A DNA stretch of 64,000 bases from Leptoclinus maculatus (taxonomy: Eukaryota; Chordata; Actinopteri; Perciformes; Stichaeidae): positions 11,084,759 through 11,148,758 of the forward strand of contig JAVDOI010000016.1 of assembly GCA_032191485.1 (NCBI GenBank), given 5' to 3'. A program made the position numbers and the translations under genes. The notes beneath the pieces were generated by a model, which did no database searches, was not told the DNA's origin, and saw nothing but the letters and a program-made list of their open reading frames with translations. Shown here in pieces: positions 10,709 to 21,770 of this stretch. Every line of letters starts with the position of its first letter. The stretch's first letter is position 1.

Positions 10709-10899
10709 CTTGGGTGTACTGGTCACTGCTGGGTTCGATGGGACTGCACAGCTCTGACTGGAGGTGGATCTGTTGGGAGAAGCTCCTCTGGATGACGGCC
10801 GAGATCTTCGGCCTCTGTAACGGAAGCTCGCCATCACCTGAGTGGTTCCCTCGGGGAGGATGAACTTCTCTCGCAGCTCCAGGTTGGTCCTGCCTTTAG
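10709..10899 (-). CDS. dst: dst tail exon after GAS2 (AKGRTNLELREKF, Arg/Ser-rich)
   Basis: Acceptor tttcttag, donor gtaaga. Encodes KGRTNLELREKFILPEGTTQ then GRRSRPSSRGASPNRSTS and ends VTSTPK. The basic Ser/Arg stretch is conserved in dystonin and MACF1 and contributes to microtubule binding. Enters with two bases of an Ala codon completed from either of two upstream exons. Confidence 0.9.
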
Positions 10900-12971
10900 C
10901 TAAGAAATGACAGTCCAAATGAGCCATATTAAATAAATACAACTGCTGGGATTACTTTTATTAGTCATTTTGTGTTGATGATGATGTGAGTTAACAATTT
11001 ATTTTCCACTTTAAGTCCCTAATTTCCCATGAATAAATATGTAGTTTGGTACCAATTATAGGTAAAATAGAAATTTCCTTTAAAGAACTGATTATTCATT
11101 TATTATCATATTTCATATTTTAATATTTTAAGTTTTGTATTGTATGCTTGGCTATGGAGAAATTTCAAAAAATGGCATTTTGGCAACTAATAGTCTTTGT
11201 AGGCTACACTAGGAATTAATAATAATTAATTGTAAATGTACAAATTGAACACTAGCTGTGTCTGAAACCACATACTAACCTACTATTCATACTAAGTATG
11301 ACGTAAAATGAAGTGTAGTGCGTTACAACTGCATAGTATGTGGATTTTGTGTACGCAAGAAATACCGGATGTATACTACATTTGCAAGATTTCTGAGTAT
11401 GCGACGTGAGCTTACTGGACAACTTCAACTGCCCAAAAATACAGACTGTCAATGGCGGAGTGTGAGGCAGACGGTTTAAGTAATTAACCCTTGGATAAAA
11501 TAATTACACATGATATTGGTGAGTGAAGTTGAGGAACACTTGAGAAGAAAAACATTGTAAATGTAAAAATTCCAATTGTGTCCCAGTTTATTTCCTGACA
11601 TAAGCTGACAGGAAGTAAACATTGAACCAAGCTGTTGCCGAGTGATGCAGTTTTGTTGAAACGGTCTATAAATGTACTGTAGAAAACATATTTAACACTA
11701 AAATATTTAAAATGTACTGGAAACTATTAAATAGAGGTAATGTTGATTTACATTTTAATTTCACTGTTGCACAAACCACGTAAGGTTGTGATCAGCACAG
11801 TCATGTGATGCAGAGAAGAAGTATTGCTTGAGTTTATTTCAGTGTGAACAGTCTGCTGGTAATGCCGTACGGAATCGCTATTTCAGTCAGCAGTATGCAG
11901 TATAAATACACACCGAGTATGTCATGTGCTGTACTTAAGTATGCAATTTCCAACAGCTGTTTTCTTTTAGCACCACATTACATAGTTATTTCCAGGCAAC
12001 TTCTAAAAAAAACTTATTGGGAAATTATTAGGGACATATACAAGATAAAGTGTTACCATAATGTGTTTTTAAATAAATCAGAATATTTCAAGTGAATACA
12101 AATAAAAGATTCAAATACTGAATAAACAATGAAAACACAAGACTCATGCGGTGTCACATCTCATCCGTACCGCTGCAACAGTAGTGGAATAAACTTTGTT
12201 TCTCAACCAGCAAAACTTTTTTTGTTTGCTTGGACTGCTAAACAAATGGTGAACAGATTCAAACAAATCAAAGTGAGCCCAAACACTCCCACACCCAAAC
12301 GGCCCAAATGAAGAGAATTACAAAACCAAGAATACATAATCTACACACAGTGAAATTAAACAGACCTCGCACCAGATGTGTCAAAAAAACAACTGGCTGA
12401 CATGCAGATTTAATCACTAAGACACACTGTCAAACAAAGTAAACAGTGCTATAAATACTGTTTCAGTTTTGTTGTGTGTGTGTGTGTGTGTGTGTGTGAG
12501 TGTGTTATATAGAGACAACTTTATCATTTTCCCCAATGACGACGTTAGTTCAGTTTTATATTTACGGGTGATATATTCGGCTAAGCATCTCCAGAACCTC
12601 TCATTGGGTTTCGTTTGTTTGATTGTCAAGCAAACCTGAAAACTGCAAAAGAAGCTCGGCTGAGAACCGTTGCATGCTGAGGGATACAAAAGAGGCTCAT
12701 TTGGCCGCGTCAAGTCCCAAAATATTGCCTTAGAAGAAAGTGACATCGGGTGATGTGACTCACACAAAACAACTGCATGCATGAAAACCAGCCGGAGCTG
12801 AATGACAGTTGATTGTGAGTGAAGCCGAGGTGCATGAGGATGCCATTCACGATGAGCGCTCACACACACAGCTATGGCACACCAACACAAGCAGCACACA
12901 CTCGGATGTGCAGACACACATACCACTGGTGGATTCATGGAACAAGGTGAGATAGTTTGAGATTTGCCAAC
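10900..12971. other. dst intron holding a MITE-like repeat
   Basis: Apart from the repeat at 11254-11959 and a TG microsatellite at about 12472-12500, nothing recognisable; open frames here are short and non-conserved in appearance. Confidence 0.5.
11254..11959. mobile_element. Probable MITE with degenerate terminal inverted repeats
   Basis: The left end agctgtgtctgaaaccacat (then actaacc) and the complement of the right end agctgttggaaattgcatac share AGCTGT, GAAA and CATACT in the same order. Multiple CATACT/AGTATG motifs lie near both ends. No transposase frame. Resembles palindromic elements frequent in percomorph genomes. Ends are approximate. Confidence 0.45.
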
Positions 12972-13037
12972 CTATAGGAGACTGAGTAATTGAAGAGTTT
13001 GATTCCGAGCGCAACATTTTGCTTCCGTGGTGATGAA
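12972..13037 (-). CDS. dst: dst 66-nt cassette exon (VHHHGSKMLRSESN)
   Basis: Acceptor cttctag, donor gttggc. With the preceding G it encodes VHHHGSKMLRSESNSSITQ plus SPI. Length 66 with equal phases on both sides, so it can be skipped in frame (R-A-K-G instead of R-V-H-H-H). The peptide matches an alternatively spliced segment of mammalian dystonin as I recall it. Confidence 0.88.
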   Translation of the reverse strand, partial: FITTEAKCCARNQTLQLLSLL

Positions 13038-13977
13038 CTAGAAGAAATGATATCACGTTCAGCAGGAGGAAGGTTTAGCAGGAAATACAGAAATGTATCA
13101 TTAATACAGAAGACAGCAGAAACAAGCAGAGTACAGAGAGCGTTTTCACCAGACGTTAACACAGAGAGGATTGTCTCATCCTGGTCTACATATGTAGGCG
13201 GGGATCAGTAATTGTACCTTGACTTTGCTAGAAATAATAATAATAAAACTAATTCAATAATAAAACTAAAAAATCTGACAACAGTGCTGTGTTATTTCAC
13301 TCCAGCTGTTGTTATTTAATTGTGGAGCTCAGTGTTGTATTAAGATAGCGAGAACAGACTTCAAGAAGAAAAAAATCACCACCAACATGATCCCAAAATA
13401 TAGTTTAAATCGGTACAAAAATAAAAGACAGTCACTGTCGTTACTTCCACTTATATTAAAATGGAGGATTAGAATCTTAAACTCTCCGAAGCCTTTGATG
13501 GATCTTGAACCGAGAAAATACTAACCCCTTCACAGTAAGTTATTTCTGAATCAATTTATTAACTAATGAAACACTAATAATATTTACCATGTCAGTTTGG
13601 TAAGAAGAGGATTTCCACTGAGAATTGGATTAGCTGAATTGGATCTTGTAAGTAATGTATGGTATACGTATGCAATCCTCACCCTCAACTGATTTCAAAT
13701 CAGTTCACTTTAATAGTAATTAGACATTAGCGTTCACCAAACATTGTGGCTGTAATGGTTCAGAGACAATATTTCAAATCTATATCAGTTACGTATCCAT
13801 ACAGCAGCTCAGAAGTCAGACTGATGGAGACCCAGCAATGTTCCCCTTCCTAATGAGATTTTTTTTTAAATGCATTAATGACCCAAACTGCAATGTTCTG
13901 GTTATTCTACACAACTGGATGTGTGCACTTTTCAGTATTTCATCTATTAGTCCTGCATTATGAACTTTTGATCTCAC
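13038..13977. other. dst intron, nothing recognised
   Basis: AT-rich, no repeat family or exon found. Confidence 0.5.
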
Positions 13978-14095
13978 CTCTACAGGGGTCGTTCTTCACC
14001 AGGAACTCATCCAGAGCCATCCAGCCTCCTCCAACCCGCACCATCACAGTACTGCGTAAAATTCGTACTAAGCGAAGCTGCTGAGAGTCTCCAAA
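13978..14095 (-). CDS. dst: dst GAS2 domain, second exon
   Basis: Acceptor ctgtag, donor gtgaga. Encodes [20 protein letters not shown] then [19 protein letters not shown], the signature end of the GAS2/GAR microtubule-binding fold. Phase 0 in, one base (G) out, compatible with both the 66-nt cassette and the exon after it. Confidence 0.95.
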
Positions 14096-16503
14096 CTACA
14101 GCAGGGGGGGGGGGGGGGATGACAGAGAGAGGATGTGTGAAAACCTTTGTATGACCTTTGTATGAACACTCACTGCAGGTGGAAAGCTGTGCAACACTGG
14201 AAACCAGACTGGTTAGGAGAATCACATTTATTCCAATCATTTTTGTTTTGGGAATTTAAACTTAAATCAAAATTGTCCATGCAAAGATCAAACAGCCATC
14301 AAAGATGTCTTTTGTCCATTTCAGCTCCGATTTCCTTTTCATGTTGCACAGATTCACACAAACAGGATTATGACACAAAAAATATATATATATTCAGTTT
14401 CATTCTCAAAGACACAAATTACACAAAGGTCAATCCAACTGGTTTTCTTCTAGTATGGTGTGCTGGTGGTTGTGTGATTAAAATGTATTGTTAGTAAATT
14501 ACTATACGAGTCCATTCATTCTAAATGAGTTCATGCTAAATTGATTGTTTTATTTTCTCATACGTACAGTCATTTGACTCATTTATCGTTGAGACTTAAC
14601 TATAAACTAATATTGGCTTAATGCAGAAAAAAAGTTTTGGTAAATTAGTAACGCTGCCGTCATCACATCACGCTAATTGGAGTTCAACATTTTAGACATT
14701 TTCACATAATGTAATCATTGTTACTCTGAAAGAGCAGAATCAGCCCTAGAACTACAGTATCAGTCAGGCTCTACATTTATATCTGTTACAGTTTATAGCA
14801 AACTGAACGTGAAGTCCTGCATGCTGCACAGTATTATTATAATTTGAATAATTTCAGCTAATGTGTGGTTTCTGGTTGTGATGTCTGACTTTATTCCGAC
14901 AGCATCTAGCTTCAGTTTGCTTCCACCACTGTAGGTTGAGCCTGGGGAAAAAAGCATTAACTGAAGGCACATTATTTTACCACTAGAAGGCACTAGAGTA
15001 TAATAATTTGCCTTCATCATACCAACCACAGATACCAAACATAAGAACAATAAGCATGTTATGGATGTGAATGGTTCAAGGTTTCATGAGGTGATGGACA
15101 GAAGTCAGCCAGTTGGATATGACCATGAGAATTAGCACGAAGACATAATTCACACAGGACAATCACAGCCGCATGCTTTCTGTCAAAAAAAACAACAATT
15201 CCACATCATGAATCAAGCGGACAAACAGCAATCTCCTGCAATCCAGCACTTTGTTGCACTGTCTACGACAACGACTCAAATGCTCAGGATGCATTGACAC
15301 TGATGCAGATCCAATGCAGCTAGCTCCGATGACACACCGAGAACAACATGAGGGATGGTTCAAATCATTCCCGTCTAATTCACCACAGTGTGACACGCAG
15401 ACATGAGCAAACAATGATGAGCCTCCGCTAAGTGCCTATTATCTTATGATGTCTCTTCAACTGGTAAAAAAAAAATCTTGCATGATTATTATAATGATTT
15501 AATGCCACTGGTGATTTAAGTGATCAAATACATTAAATGTGATGATGATCTGGAGGAACAAGAGGCGCAAGAAACATCTTAAGAATAACCATTTACCAGA
15601 ATACAGCTTTCCAAAACGGCAACGTGTAGGTGGGGGGTAAGATTTTGATTTTCTCTGTTTGCTATTGTCTCATCGCCGATTAAGGAGTCATGTAAGCAGT
15701 GAACCAGACCAAACTGTCAAAAGAATTATTTCAATTCATTGTTGTGTGACACATCAATACAAACTAGTTCATATCCCCTCTTACTAACAACTCACATTAT
15801 TAATCTTAATCCAAACAAGCTACAGGAAGCACGTGGCATTTGAACACATATCAGTAATGGATTTTAAACTGCAACATGCAATTTGTAGAGACATGTTAAC
15901 TCATTAGGTCAAAAAAAAAAGCAAAGTATTATACTTTCTTTATATATATATATATATATATTAATAAAACAGTGTCAGTAACACAAAAGTATGTCCGCCA
16001 ATGTTGAGATAAATCATTCCCACGAAAAGCCAAAGGCAAGCACACAGAAAGCATTATTTTTCACACTGCCCAGGAGATGAATTTATGCCCATGGTCTAAT
16101 AAAAAATATGGGCTGAAATGGTTTTGGCTTGTAATATTGTATTTTCTGAAACTCAAAAGCAGATATATACTAGACTATGTTTCACCTGGATTGTCTTATT
16201 TTATAACAAAACAAAAACTAAATGCAAGAATTACATAAAACTTAAACACATTTAATTCTTCTTCCATGACTGACTTTAAACAACATTTTATATTAGACTG
16301 AAAACACATCTTAGGCCAGAGGTTCCTTATGGATTAAATCCGACGGCCATAGATCTTTATTTCTCCTTCTGAGTTTCAGTCTGTAAACATCAGCCAGGAA
16401 TCTAGGCAGAGAGTGTTAATTGAAAAGCAAACATGGTAAATGAAAAAGGCTCGATAAGGCACAGAAGGGAGGGGTAAAAACAGAAGAGGCCTTTCATATG
16501 TAC
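14096..16503. other. dst intron, repeats only
   Basis: Holds a G homopolymer at about 14105-14118 and a TA run at 15941-15960. No exon with matching phase was found except the microexon at its upstream end. Confidence 0.5.
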
Positions 16504-16521
16504 CTGGTTTCCAAGGTAGAA
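16504..16521 (-). CDS. dst: dst 18-nt GAS2 microexon (FYLGNQ)
   Basis: The minus strand reads catcaccag, then ttctaccttggaaaccag, then gtacat: a perfect 18-nt phase-0 exon between acceptor and donor. It encodes FYLGNQ, inserted between NKYR and FGDSQQ. Spectraplakins of mammals carry FFLGNQ at exactly this place, as I recall, so position and sequence support a real, optionally used microexon. Confidence 0.85.
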
Positions 16522-16719
16522 CTGGTGATGTGAGGAACAATAAAAAATATGGGACGGTTAGATTTTTTACCATATATTGGCTTTTATTGACACTTTTTGC
16601 AGCACTTACCTTTCCGTAATATTGAGCTGCTAGTATTTAAAACATTTCACAATCATGGCATGGCTTGTATTTGTTGAAACTATTGCTCTTCATGAAATGT
16701 GTGATTCAAGTCTGCTTAC

Positions 16720-16794
16720 CCGGTATTTGTTGGCACCAATTTGCTCCACTTGGAATCGTTTTGTACATTTGCATTTTGCCACTTGTCTCGTAAC
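16720..16794 (-). CDS. dst: dst GAS2 domain, first exon
   Basis: Acceptor tttgtag, donor gtaagc. 25 codons: VTRQVAKCKCTKRFQVEQIG then ANKYR. The CKC motif belongs to the Cys cluster thought to bind zinc in GAS2 domains. Phase 0 on both sides. Confidence 0.95.
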
Positions 16795-16886
16795 CTACAA
16801 ACAGAGAAGATTTTATTGAAACACAATTCCCTAAATGTGTCTCTAGATGTAAATTTAGAAATTCTGGGCACGAGAGCTCGTATCAC

Positions 16887-17041
16887 CTCGTCTTCAATTT
16901 TGTCAGCATCTGTTAGCGGTTTGTAAGCATCCTTGTTGGGATGGAGAGCTGCCACAAACTCATAGTAGTCAATGTAGCCGTCACCGTCTCTGTCAAATAT
17001 GTCTGCCACGGCGCTCATCTCCAGACGACTGGTGGGGAATT
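16887..17041 (-). CDS. dst: dst EF-hand 2 exon
   Basis: Encodes KFPTSRLEMSAVADIF, then the calcium loop DRDGDGYIDYYE, then DAYKPLTDADKIEDE. Loop positions 1, 3, 5 and 12 (D, D, D, E) are canonical, so calcium binding is expected. Acceptor ttcaatag, donor gtgata. Confidence 0.95.
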
Positions 17042-17124
17042 CTATTGAAGAGCCATTGAAGTGGTACAAAATGAGCATTTTGCTGGCTGGTGTACATGCT
17101 GTTTGTATGTTGAATGACACTTAC

Positions 17125-17287
17125 TGGAGGAGAGGATGCCCTCTATGAACTCCTGCCGGGTCACCTTGCCATCTTGATCTTTGTCAATGCGGCGGAAAAA
17201 GTCCATGACACGAGACTTTTTATGGTTCATCCAGCGCATGTAGCGCTTCCGCCACACATCAAAGTCAAAGTTGGCAAATTCCTTCAA
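17125..17287 (-). CDS. dst: dst EF-hand 1 exon
   Basis: Encodes LKEFANFDFDVWRKRYMRWM, then MDFFRRI and the loop DKDQDGKVTRQE, then FIEGILSS. Loop positions 1, 3, 5 and 12 (D, D, D, E) are canonical. Acceptor ctgtgcag, donor gtaagt. Confidence 0.95.
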
Positions 17288-17390
17288 CTGCACAGAAACA
17301 TAGAGGGTCATATGAGCACAGATCTGCAGAAAAAAAGCGCTTGTAGTCATACTGAGAGCAGGTGTGTGTAAAACCTGAGCGCTTGATTAC

Positions 17391-17554
17391 CTCCTCGAGT
17401 CTGTCCATGGCATCATTGAGCTTCCTCCGTCTGTCCAAAGCCAGCAGCCACACGTGCTGCCACTTGGTGACTAGCAGGTTAACCCGCGGGTTCTTGGTTT
17501 CAATGGGAGGTTGTGTTGCTGACGCATACATCGTTTGTGTGGGAGAACGTTTTC
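17391..17554 (-). CDS. dst: dst exon linking rod to EF-hands
   Basis: Encodes KRSPTQTMYASATQPPIET then KNPRVNLLVTKWQHVWLLAL and DRRRKLNDAMDRLEE, the last rod helices before the EF-hands. Acceptor taacctgcag, donor gtaatc. Two bases in, phase 0 out. Confidence 0.92.
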
Positions 17555-17746
17555 CTGCAGGTTAAAGACAAAAACCTTCATAGTGAGTGTACTCTCACCA
17601 TGTAATCAGGAGGAATAGAATAGCAATGACATCATTCCAGGTGCTACAATGAACAAAATGAGGATGTCGCGTCACCCTGCAGTGACTTAACACCGGGCCA
17701 GATGGCTCAGGTCACGCTCTGTGAGGGGTATTAATGGGATACATAC

Positions 17747-17876
17747 TTCCAGTTCTTCCTTTGTCGAGCACAGGGATGTGAGAGTGGATTGGGGGCTCCA
17801 CAGTAGCCTTCCTTTTGTGTGTCTTGGTGATTTTGTCAACATCTGGTTGCTTCCTGGTCATTTCCTCCATGAATGC
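17747..17876 (-). CDS. dst: dst rod exon (AFMEEMTRKQPDVDKITK)
   Basis: Encodes AFMEEMTRKQPDVDKITKTH and, after KRKATVEPP, IHSHIPVLDKGRTG: a basic linker conserved in dystonin. Acceptor ccctgcag, donor gtatgt. Confidence 0.92.
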
Positions 17877-17984
17877 CTGCAGGGAATAAGCAACAATATG
17901 CTTCCAGTGTGGTTCATGTACTTACAGCCAACTTCTGTAAAAAATAAATGAATAAAATCAAACCATTTAAATAATAGTTTTTAC

Positions 17985-18173
17985 CTGGTGTTCTGCTATG
18001 AGGCCTTTGACCTCTTCGAGCTCCTGCGGCAGCTGTTCTTTGTCCTTATCGTTGAGGCTGGTCTCAGCCCACTGCAGCCAGGTCAGTAGATTCTCCAGCA
18101 GGTCCTGAGTGGCTAACAGCTCAGTGAGGGCTGTGGCCAGTCGCTGCTGGTGCTGCCTGGCCCAAGCCTGCAC
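17985..18173 (-). CDS. dst: dst spectrin-repeat exon (VQAWARQHQQRLATAL)
   Basis: 63 codons, VQAWARQHQQRLATALTELL to EEVKGLIAEHQ; the LLTWLQWAE core is a spectrin-repeat helix. Phase 0. Acceptor tgctacag, donor gtaaaa. Confidence 0.92.
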
Positions 18174-18365
18174 CTGTAGCAGTAACATTACACACATTGC
18201 TTATACTACATATAGATTGAGCTATTGCTTTTGTGTGATGATGCACACACATGCCACCACAAAATGTGAATTTAGGGATTTGTGCTAAAAATCTCATCCA
18301 AATTGTGTAATTGTGCTCTGTCATACCTATAGGTATGAAAGGCACGCATGCAGCTGTGAACTGAC

Positions 18366-18509
18366 CTCTTCAAGCCGGGCTTTAATGATGGTGTTCCAGT
18401 GTTTGATGGTTGTGATAGAGTCTGGATGGCAGATGACCAGAATAGCCTCCCCCATACTGGTTGCTTTATTTAGAGCCGCTCGCTTTTCCTCCAGTTTCTT
18501 CATGAACTC
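18366..18509 (-). CDS. dst: dst spectrin-repeat exon (EFMKKLEEKRAALNKA)
   Basis: 48 codons, EFMKKLEEKRAALNKATSMG to HWNTIIKARLEE. Acceptor cttgaag, donor gtcagt. The intron just upstream in the transcript (18510-18643) starts with GC instead of GT. Confidence 0.92.
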
Positions 18510-18643
18510 CTTCAAGATAGCAAACGGGAACGAGATTAGATTTTCAATTTGGATTTTCAAAAACAGCCAAAACTGTCTAAATGTAAAATATATACTTACA
18601 ATTGAACTTAAGATAAAACATTATAAATATTTGCAATGCTTGC

Positions 18644-18772
18644 CTTGTGTTGTTCGATGAGCGTCTGCAGAGCCTCCTCATCGTCAGGCAGGCTGCCATG
18701 GAAACGCAGACTCTGCTCTGCCTCAGCCAGCCACTCCAGCAGGATATGAACCGTGGAGTGAAACTCCTCAGC
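18644..18772 (-). CDS. dst: dst spectrin-repeat exon with GC donor
   Basis: 43 codons, AEEFHSTVHILLEWLAEAEQ to ALQTLIEQHK. The exon ends AAG followed by gcaagc; no GT donor preserving phase is close, so this is a GC-AG intron. Acceptor ggctgcag. Confidence 0.9.
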
Positions 18773-18854
18773 CTGCAGCCAGAGGAAACAGATCAGTCAG
18801 GCTCCCAGAGTCAGTTTACCTTCTATCTGATGACTGTAGGGGCTGACACAGTAC

Positions 18855-19049
18855 CTGACACAGGGCCTGCTCCAGCCGGGCCTGTTTGGACACCGAGAGG
18901 TTGCACACCGTCTCCCAGCGAGTGCTCAGCTCCTGCATCTGGGCTTTGACCCACGACGAGTCATCGTGACTGCTTTCGATCAGCTCCTTGGCTGAGCGTT
19001 TGAGGGCCTGAACGCTTACTGTCCTCTTTCCCAACTCCTTCTGGAAAAC
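18855..19049 (-). CDS. dst: dst spectrin-repeat exon (VFQKELGKRTVSVQAL)
   Basis: 65 codons, VFQKELGKRTVSVQALKRSA to ARLEQALCQ, with the helix SSWVKAQMQELSTRWETVC. Phase 0. Acceptor gctgcag, donor gtactg. Confidence 0.92.
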
Positions 19050-19560
19050 CTGCAGCGACACAAACAACATACTCACGAGTTTAAGATTTGTGTAACAGCA
19101 TATGTATGCTATTTATAATTTCAATGAAGAAATACTGAGGGAAATTGTACTTGTAGATTAGAACATTTGACTTCAACAGAGTCACAACTGTTGGTGCAAC
19201 AAAAAACAGATAACTTCTGTCGGTGATCTAGTGCAGTTATATTTAATAATAACATTGTGAATCACCAAACATAATATCAGTTTTACATCTTTGCTGGACT
19301 GTAAACTTCAGGGACTCTCAATGGAAAGGTACCACAATGCTAGCCCTTTCTGTTGCTTGAATTTACAGCCCAACCCTGGTGGGGTTTAAGAGTCCTTTGT
19401 TACTATTGTGATGAGCAACAATCATTGATGAAAAGAAAAGGGTGGTGTTAATACAGCTTTTGAAATTGGCTTTTGATGCCGCCACTAAAGACATTTTTTG
19501 TGTTCAACTAGCAGATCAACAAAGTTTTGTGTCATGCTGAGATGTGGTCTGGTTTCCTAC

Positions 19561-19720
19561 CTTGTGGTTGTCTATCAGGTTGAGAACCAGGTCTATGTCT
19601 CCGTGTACGGGCTGGTCCTCAGCCAGCTGAGGTTCCACTCTGTACAGCCAGTCAATGAGAGCCTGCAGAGCGTCTGTAAACTGGCCGGAGAACAACAGGG
19701 CCTCCTCAAGCTTGTTTTGT
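19561..19720 (-). CDS. dst: dst spectrin-repeat exon (QNKLEEALLFSGQFTDAL)
   Basis: Encodes QNKLEEALLFSGQFTDALQA then LIDWLYRVEPQLAEDQPVHG and LNLIDNHK. Acceptor ctcctgcag, donor gtagga. One base in. Confidence 0.92.
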
Positions 19721-19832
19721 CTGCAGGAGAACACAAATCATCAACAGTGAATGGAGAATCTCACCGCAAACAGTGTGATTAGTAGTTGACGGGGTAGAAT
19801 ACACTGACAAGCGTGCAAAGATGTATCCTTAC

Positions 19833-20002
19833 CTTTCAACTGACTTGCCACAAACAGTGTCCCATTTGTCCCTCAGTTCACTCAGCATGTCGTCCAGCTT
19901 CTGGTTATCATCCCGAAGGGAGGTCTTGTCTTTCAGGGCCCGTCCTGTTCGAGTGGTGGTGTCATACACTGAGTGTTTGCTGCCCACAGCTTTTTGGAAA
20001 TC
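19833..20002 (-). CDS. dst: dst spectrin-repeat exon (DFQKAVGSKHSVYDTTTR)
   Basis: Encodes DFQKAVGSKHSVYDTTTRTG to RDKWDTVCGKSVER. Acceptor catacacag, donor gtaagg. Ends two bases into an Arg codon. Confidence 0.92.
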
Positions 20003-20700
20003 CTGTGTATGAGAAGCACTGTCATCAAAAAGCTCCAACCTCCACACAATAAAGAAGTTACGCTTCATGAAGATAATGAACGAGCACACAATAGTCACAT
20101 TTAGTAGATTGTTTTAATTAAGTCTGTATCTTTAGACGCACAGGGTTACAGTGAGCTCTCTCTGATTTTTTTTCCTGCTACTGTTGGCATGTCAGATAGT
20201 ATCCTAATCTGTGTGTTTTGTGATTAAGAAGACCGTTTTCTGTGAGGGAACAAAAAAGGGGGTCAAATCTCAAGAGACACTGCTCCACAGAGATTAAAAG
20301 TATCCAAACACAGTGGCTCCTAATACATTTGGTCCATTCAGGGATTATGATAGGATTAGCACAGTACCCGCACATAACGCTGCAGAAACAACAAGATAGG
20401 ACCGTGTAGTCTGTAACGCAAGCAAATGCACGACTAATGTATTCTGTTGATACTGTAATTCTCATCAATACCTTTTGCTGTTGGATTCGTCTGCTTCCAA
20501 CACTCATACATCACGCATTGAACATGGCAATTAAACAGCTGTCTCAATATTCTGACTGGTAAAAACAATAAAAAATAAAAAAGGTTTTGGATGCAGATGT
20601 TGTTTCTGTTAAATGAATGAAACACTGCTCTCAAAGGTCCCTGGTTATTTTAACTTTCATTCTTTCCGCAGTGAAATGCGATAAGACGATGCTCAGTCAC

Positions 20701-20820
20701 CTTGTGCTGCGTCAGCTGCGTCTTGATTTTGTCTGGATCGTTGGCAATTTCCACTTCTGAGTCCAGAGTCTTCTCAGACTCGTCCAACCACTCCATCAGT
20801 TTATTCCAAGTTTCATGGAA
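20701..20820 (-). CDS. dst: dst spectrin-repeat exon (FHETWNKLMEWLDESEK)
   Basis: 40 codons, FHETWNKLMEWLDESEKTLD to DPDKIKTQLTQHK; too short to stand out as an open frame but recovered by homology and phase. Acceptor ttcgttag, donor gtgact. Confidence 0.92.
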
Positions 20821-21010
20821 CTAACGAAGGATAAAGAAACAAACAAAGCATTTTTTAAAAAGATTTGATTTCACTATATTTATGGCGGAGTCCTAATACT
20901 AATGAAATCGCTATAATAAACTGCAGACAGAAGACGAAACAGGCTTAACTTAATATACTATTTCCAGAGCTTTCCAATGATAATAAAACAGTGAAACAAA
21001 GCCTTCAAAC

Positions 21011-21217
21011 CTGTTTGGCCCTCTTCCTGGCGTCATCCAGCAAACGACCTCGCTCAACAGACCGCTGCACCAGCTTCTCCCAGCGGCCTTGCACGCTGAG
21101 CAGCAGGTTCTTGATCAGGACCACATCCTGTTTCTGGCTGAAGTACTTCAAATGTGTTCCTGTCTTGTCCAGTTCAATGATGTGCTCCCTGTGGGAGTTC
21201 ACCTCTGTCACAAACAT
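21011..21217 (-). CDS. dst: dst spectrin-repeat exon (MFVTEVNSHREHIIELDK)
   Basis: 69 codons, MFVTEVNSHREHIIELDKTG to GRLLDDARKRAKQ. Acceptor ctgtgcag, donor gtttga. Confidence 0.92.
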
Positions 21218-21614
21218 CTGCACAGTGCAGAGAGGAGAGACGTTTTGGGTCAGGTGTTATAACATCAAAAGGGAGTACAGGCTTTTTAATTGACAGCAGA
21301 GGTAATGTAATTCATGTGACTGATGTGCTTGATGAGCTTCGTTCTGAATGACCAAACAGATGGAGTCATTAAGTCAATGTTGGCTGGATTGCAAAGCCGA
21401 ATAGTGAATTAGTAAACATAAACTGCTATTTTGTGTATGACACTGGCATAATTTATATTTTTTCACAGCAGATGGATTAAAGCATGTTAGCTGCACCAAC
21501 ACGCTTCTACTGAGCAACAACAGTAACAGCAATAACCCACAAACAAAGAAATTGTTTTATGTCATCATTGACTTCAGAGGCTGCGTAACCCCCTCCTCTC
21601 TATACAAACATTAC

Positions 21615-21770
21615 CTTATGCTCATCTATCTGAAACATGATGGTGTCCAGTATGAGGGAGGCCGGGGAAACCATGTTCAGCGTCTGCTCCGCTTGTGTCA
21701 GCCAGTTGATGAAGTCCTGAAGAGAGTTGTGGAAATCCGTGGCCAGCGTCAACGCTTCTTCTAGTTTCAC
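21615..21770 (-). CDS. dst: dst spectrin-repeat exon (VKLEEALTLATDFHNSLQ)
   Basis: 52 codons, VKLEEALTLATDFHNSLQDF then INWLTQAEQTLNMVSPASL to FQIDEHK. Acceptor tctacag, donor gtaatg. Confidence 0.92.

Noticed and set aside
12417..12938. 173-residue minus-strand open frame
   Set aside because: Contains a translated TG microsatellite (HTHTHTH) and overlaps a dst intron; no homology visible.
14103..14119. Frameshift in the GAS2 exon
   Set aside because: The G homopolymer lies just outside the exon, in the intron before the acceptor; the coding frame is intact.
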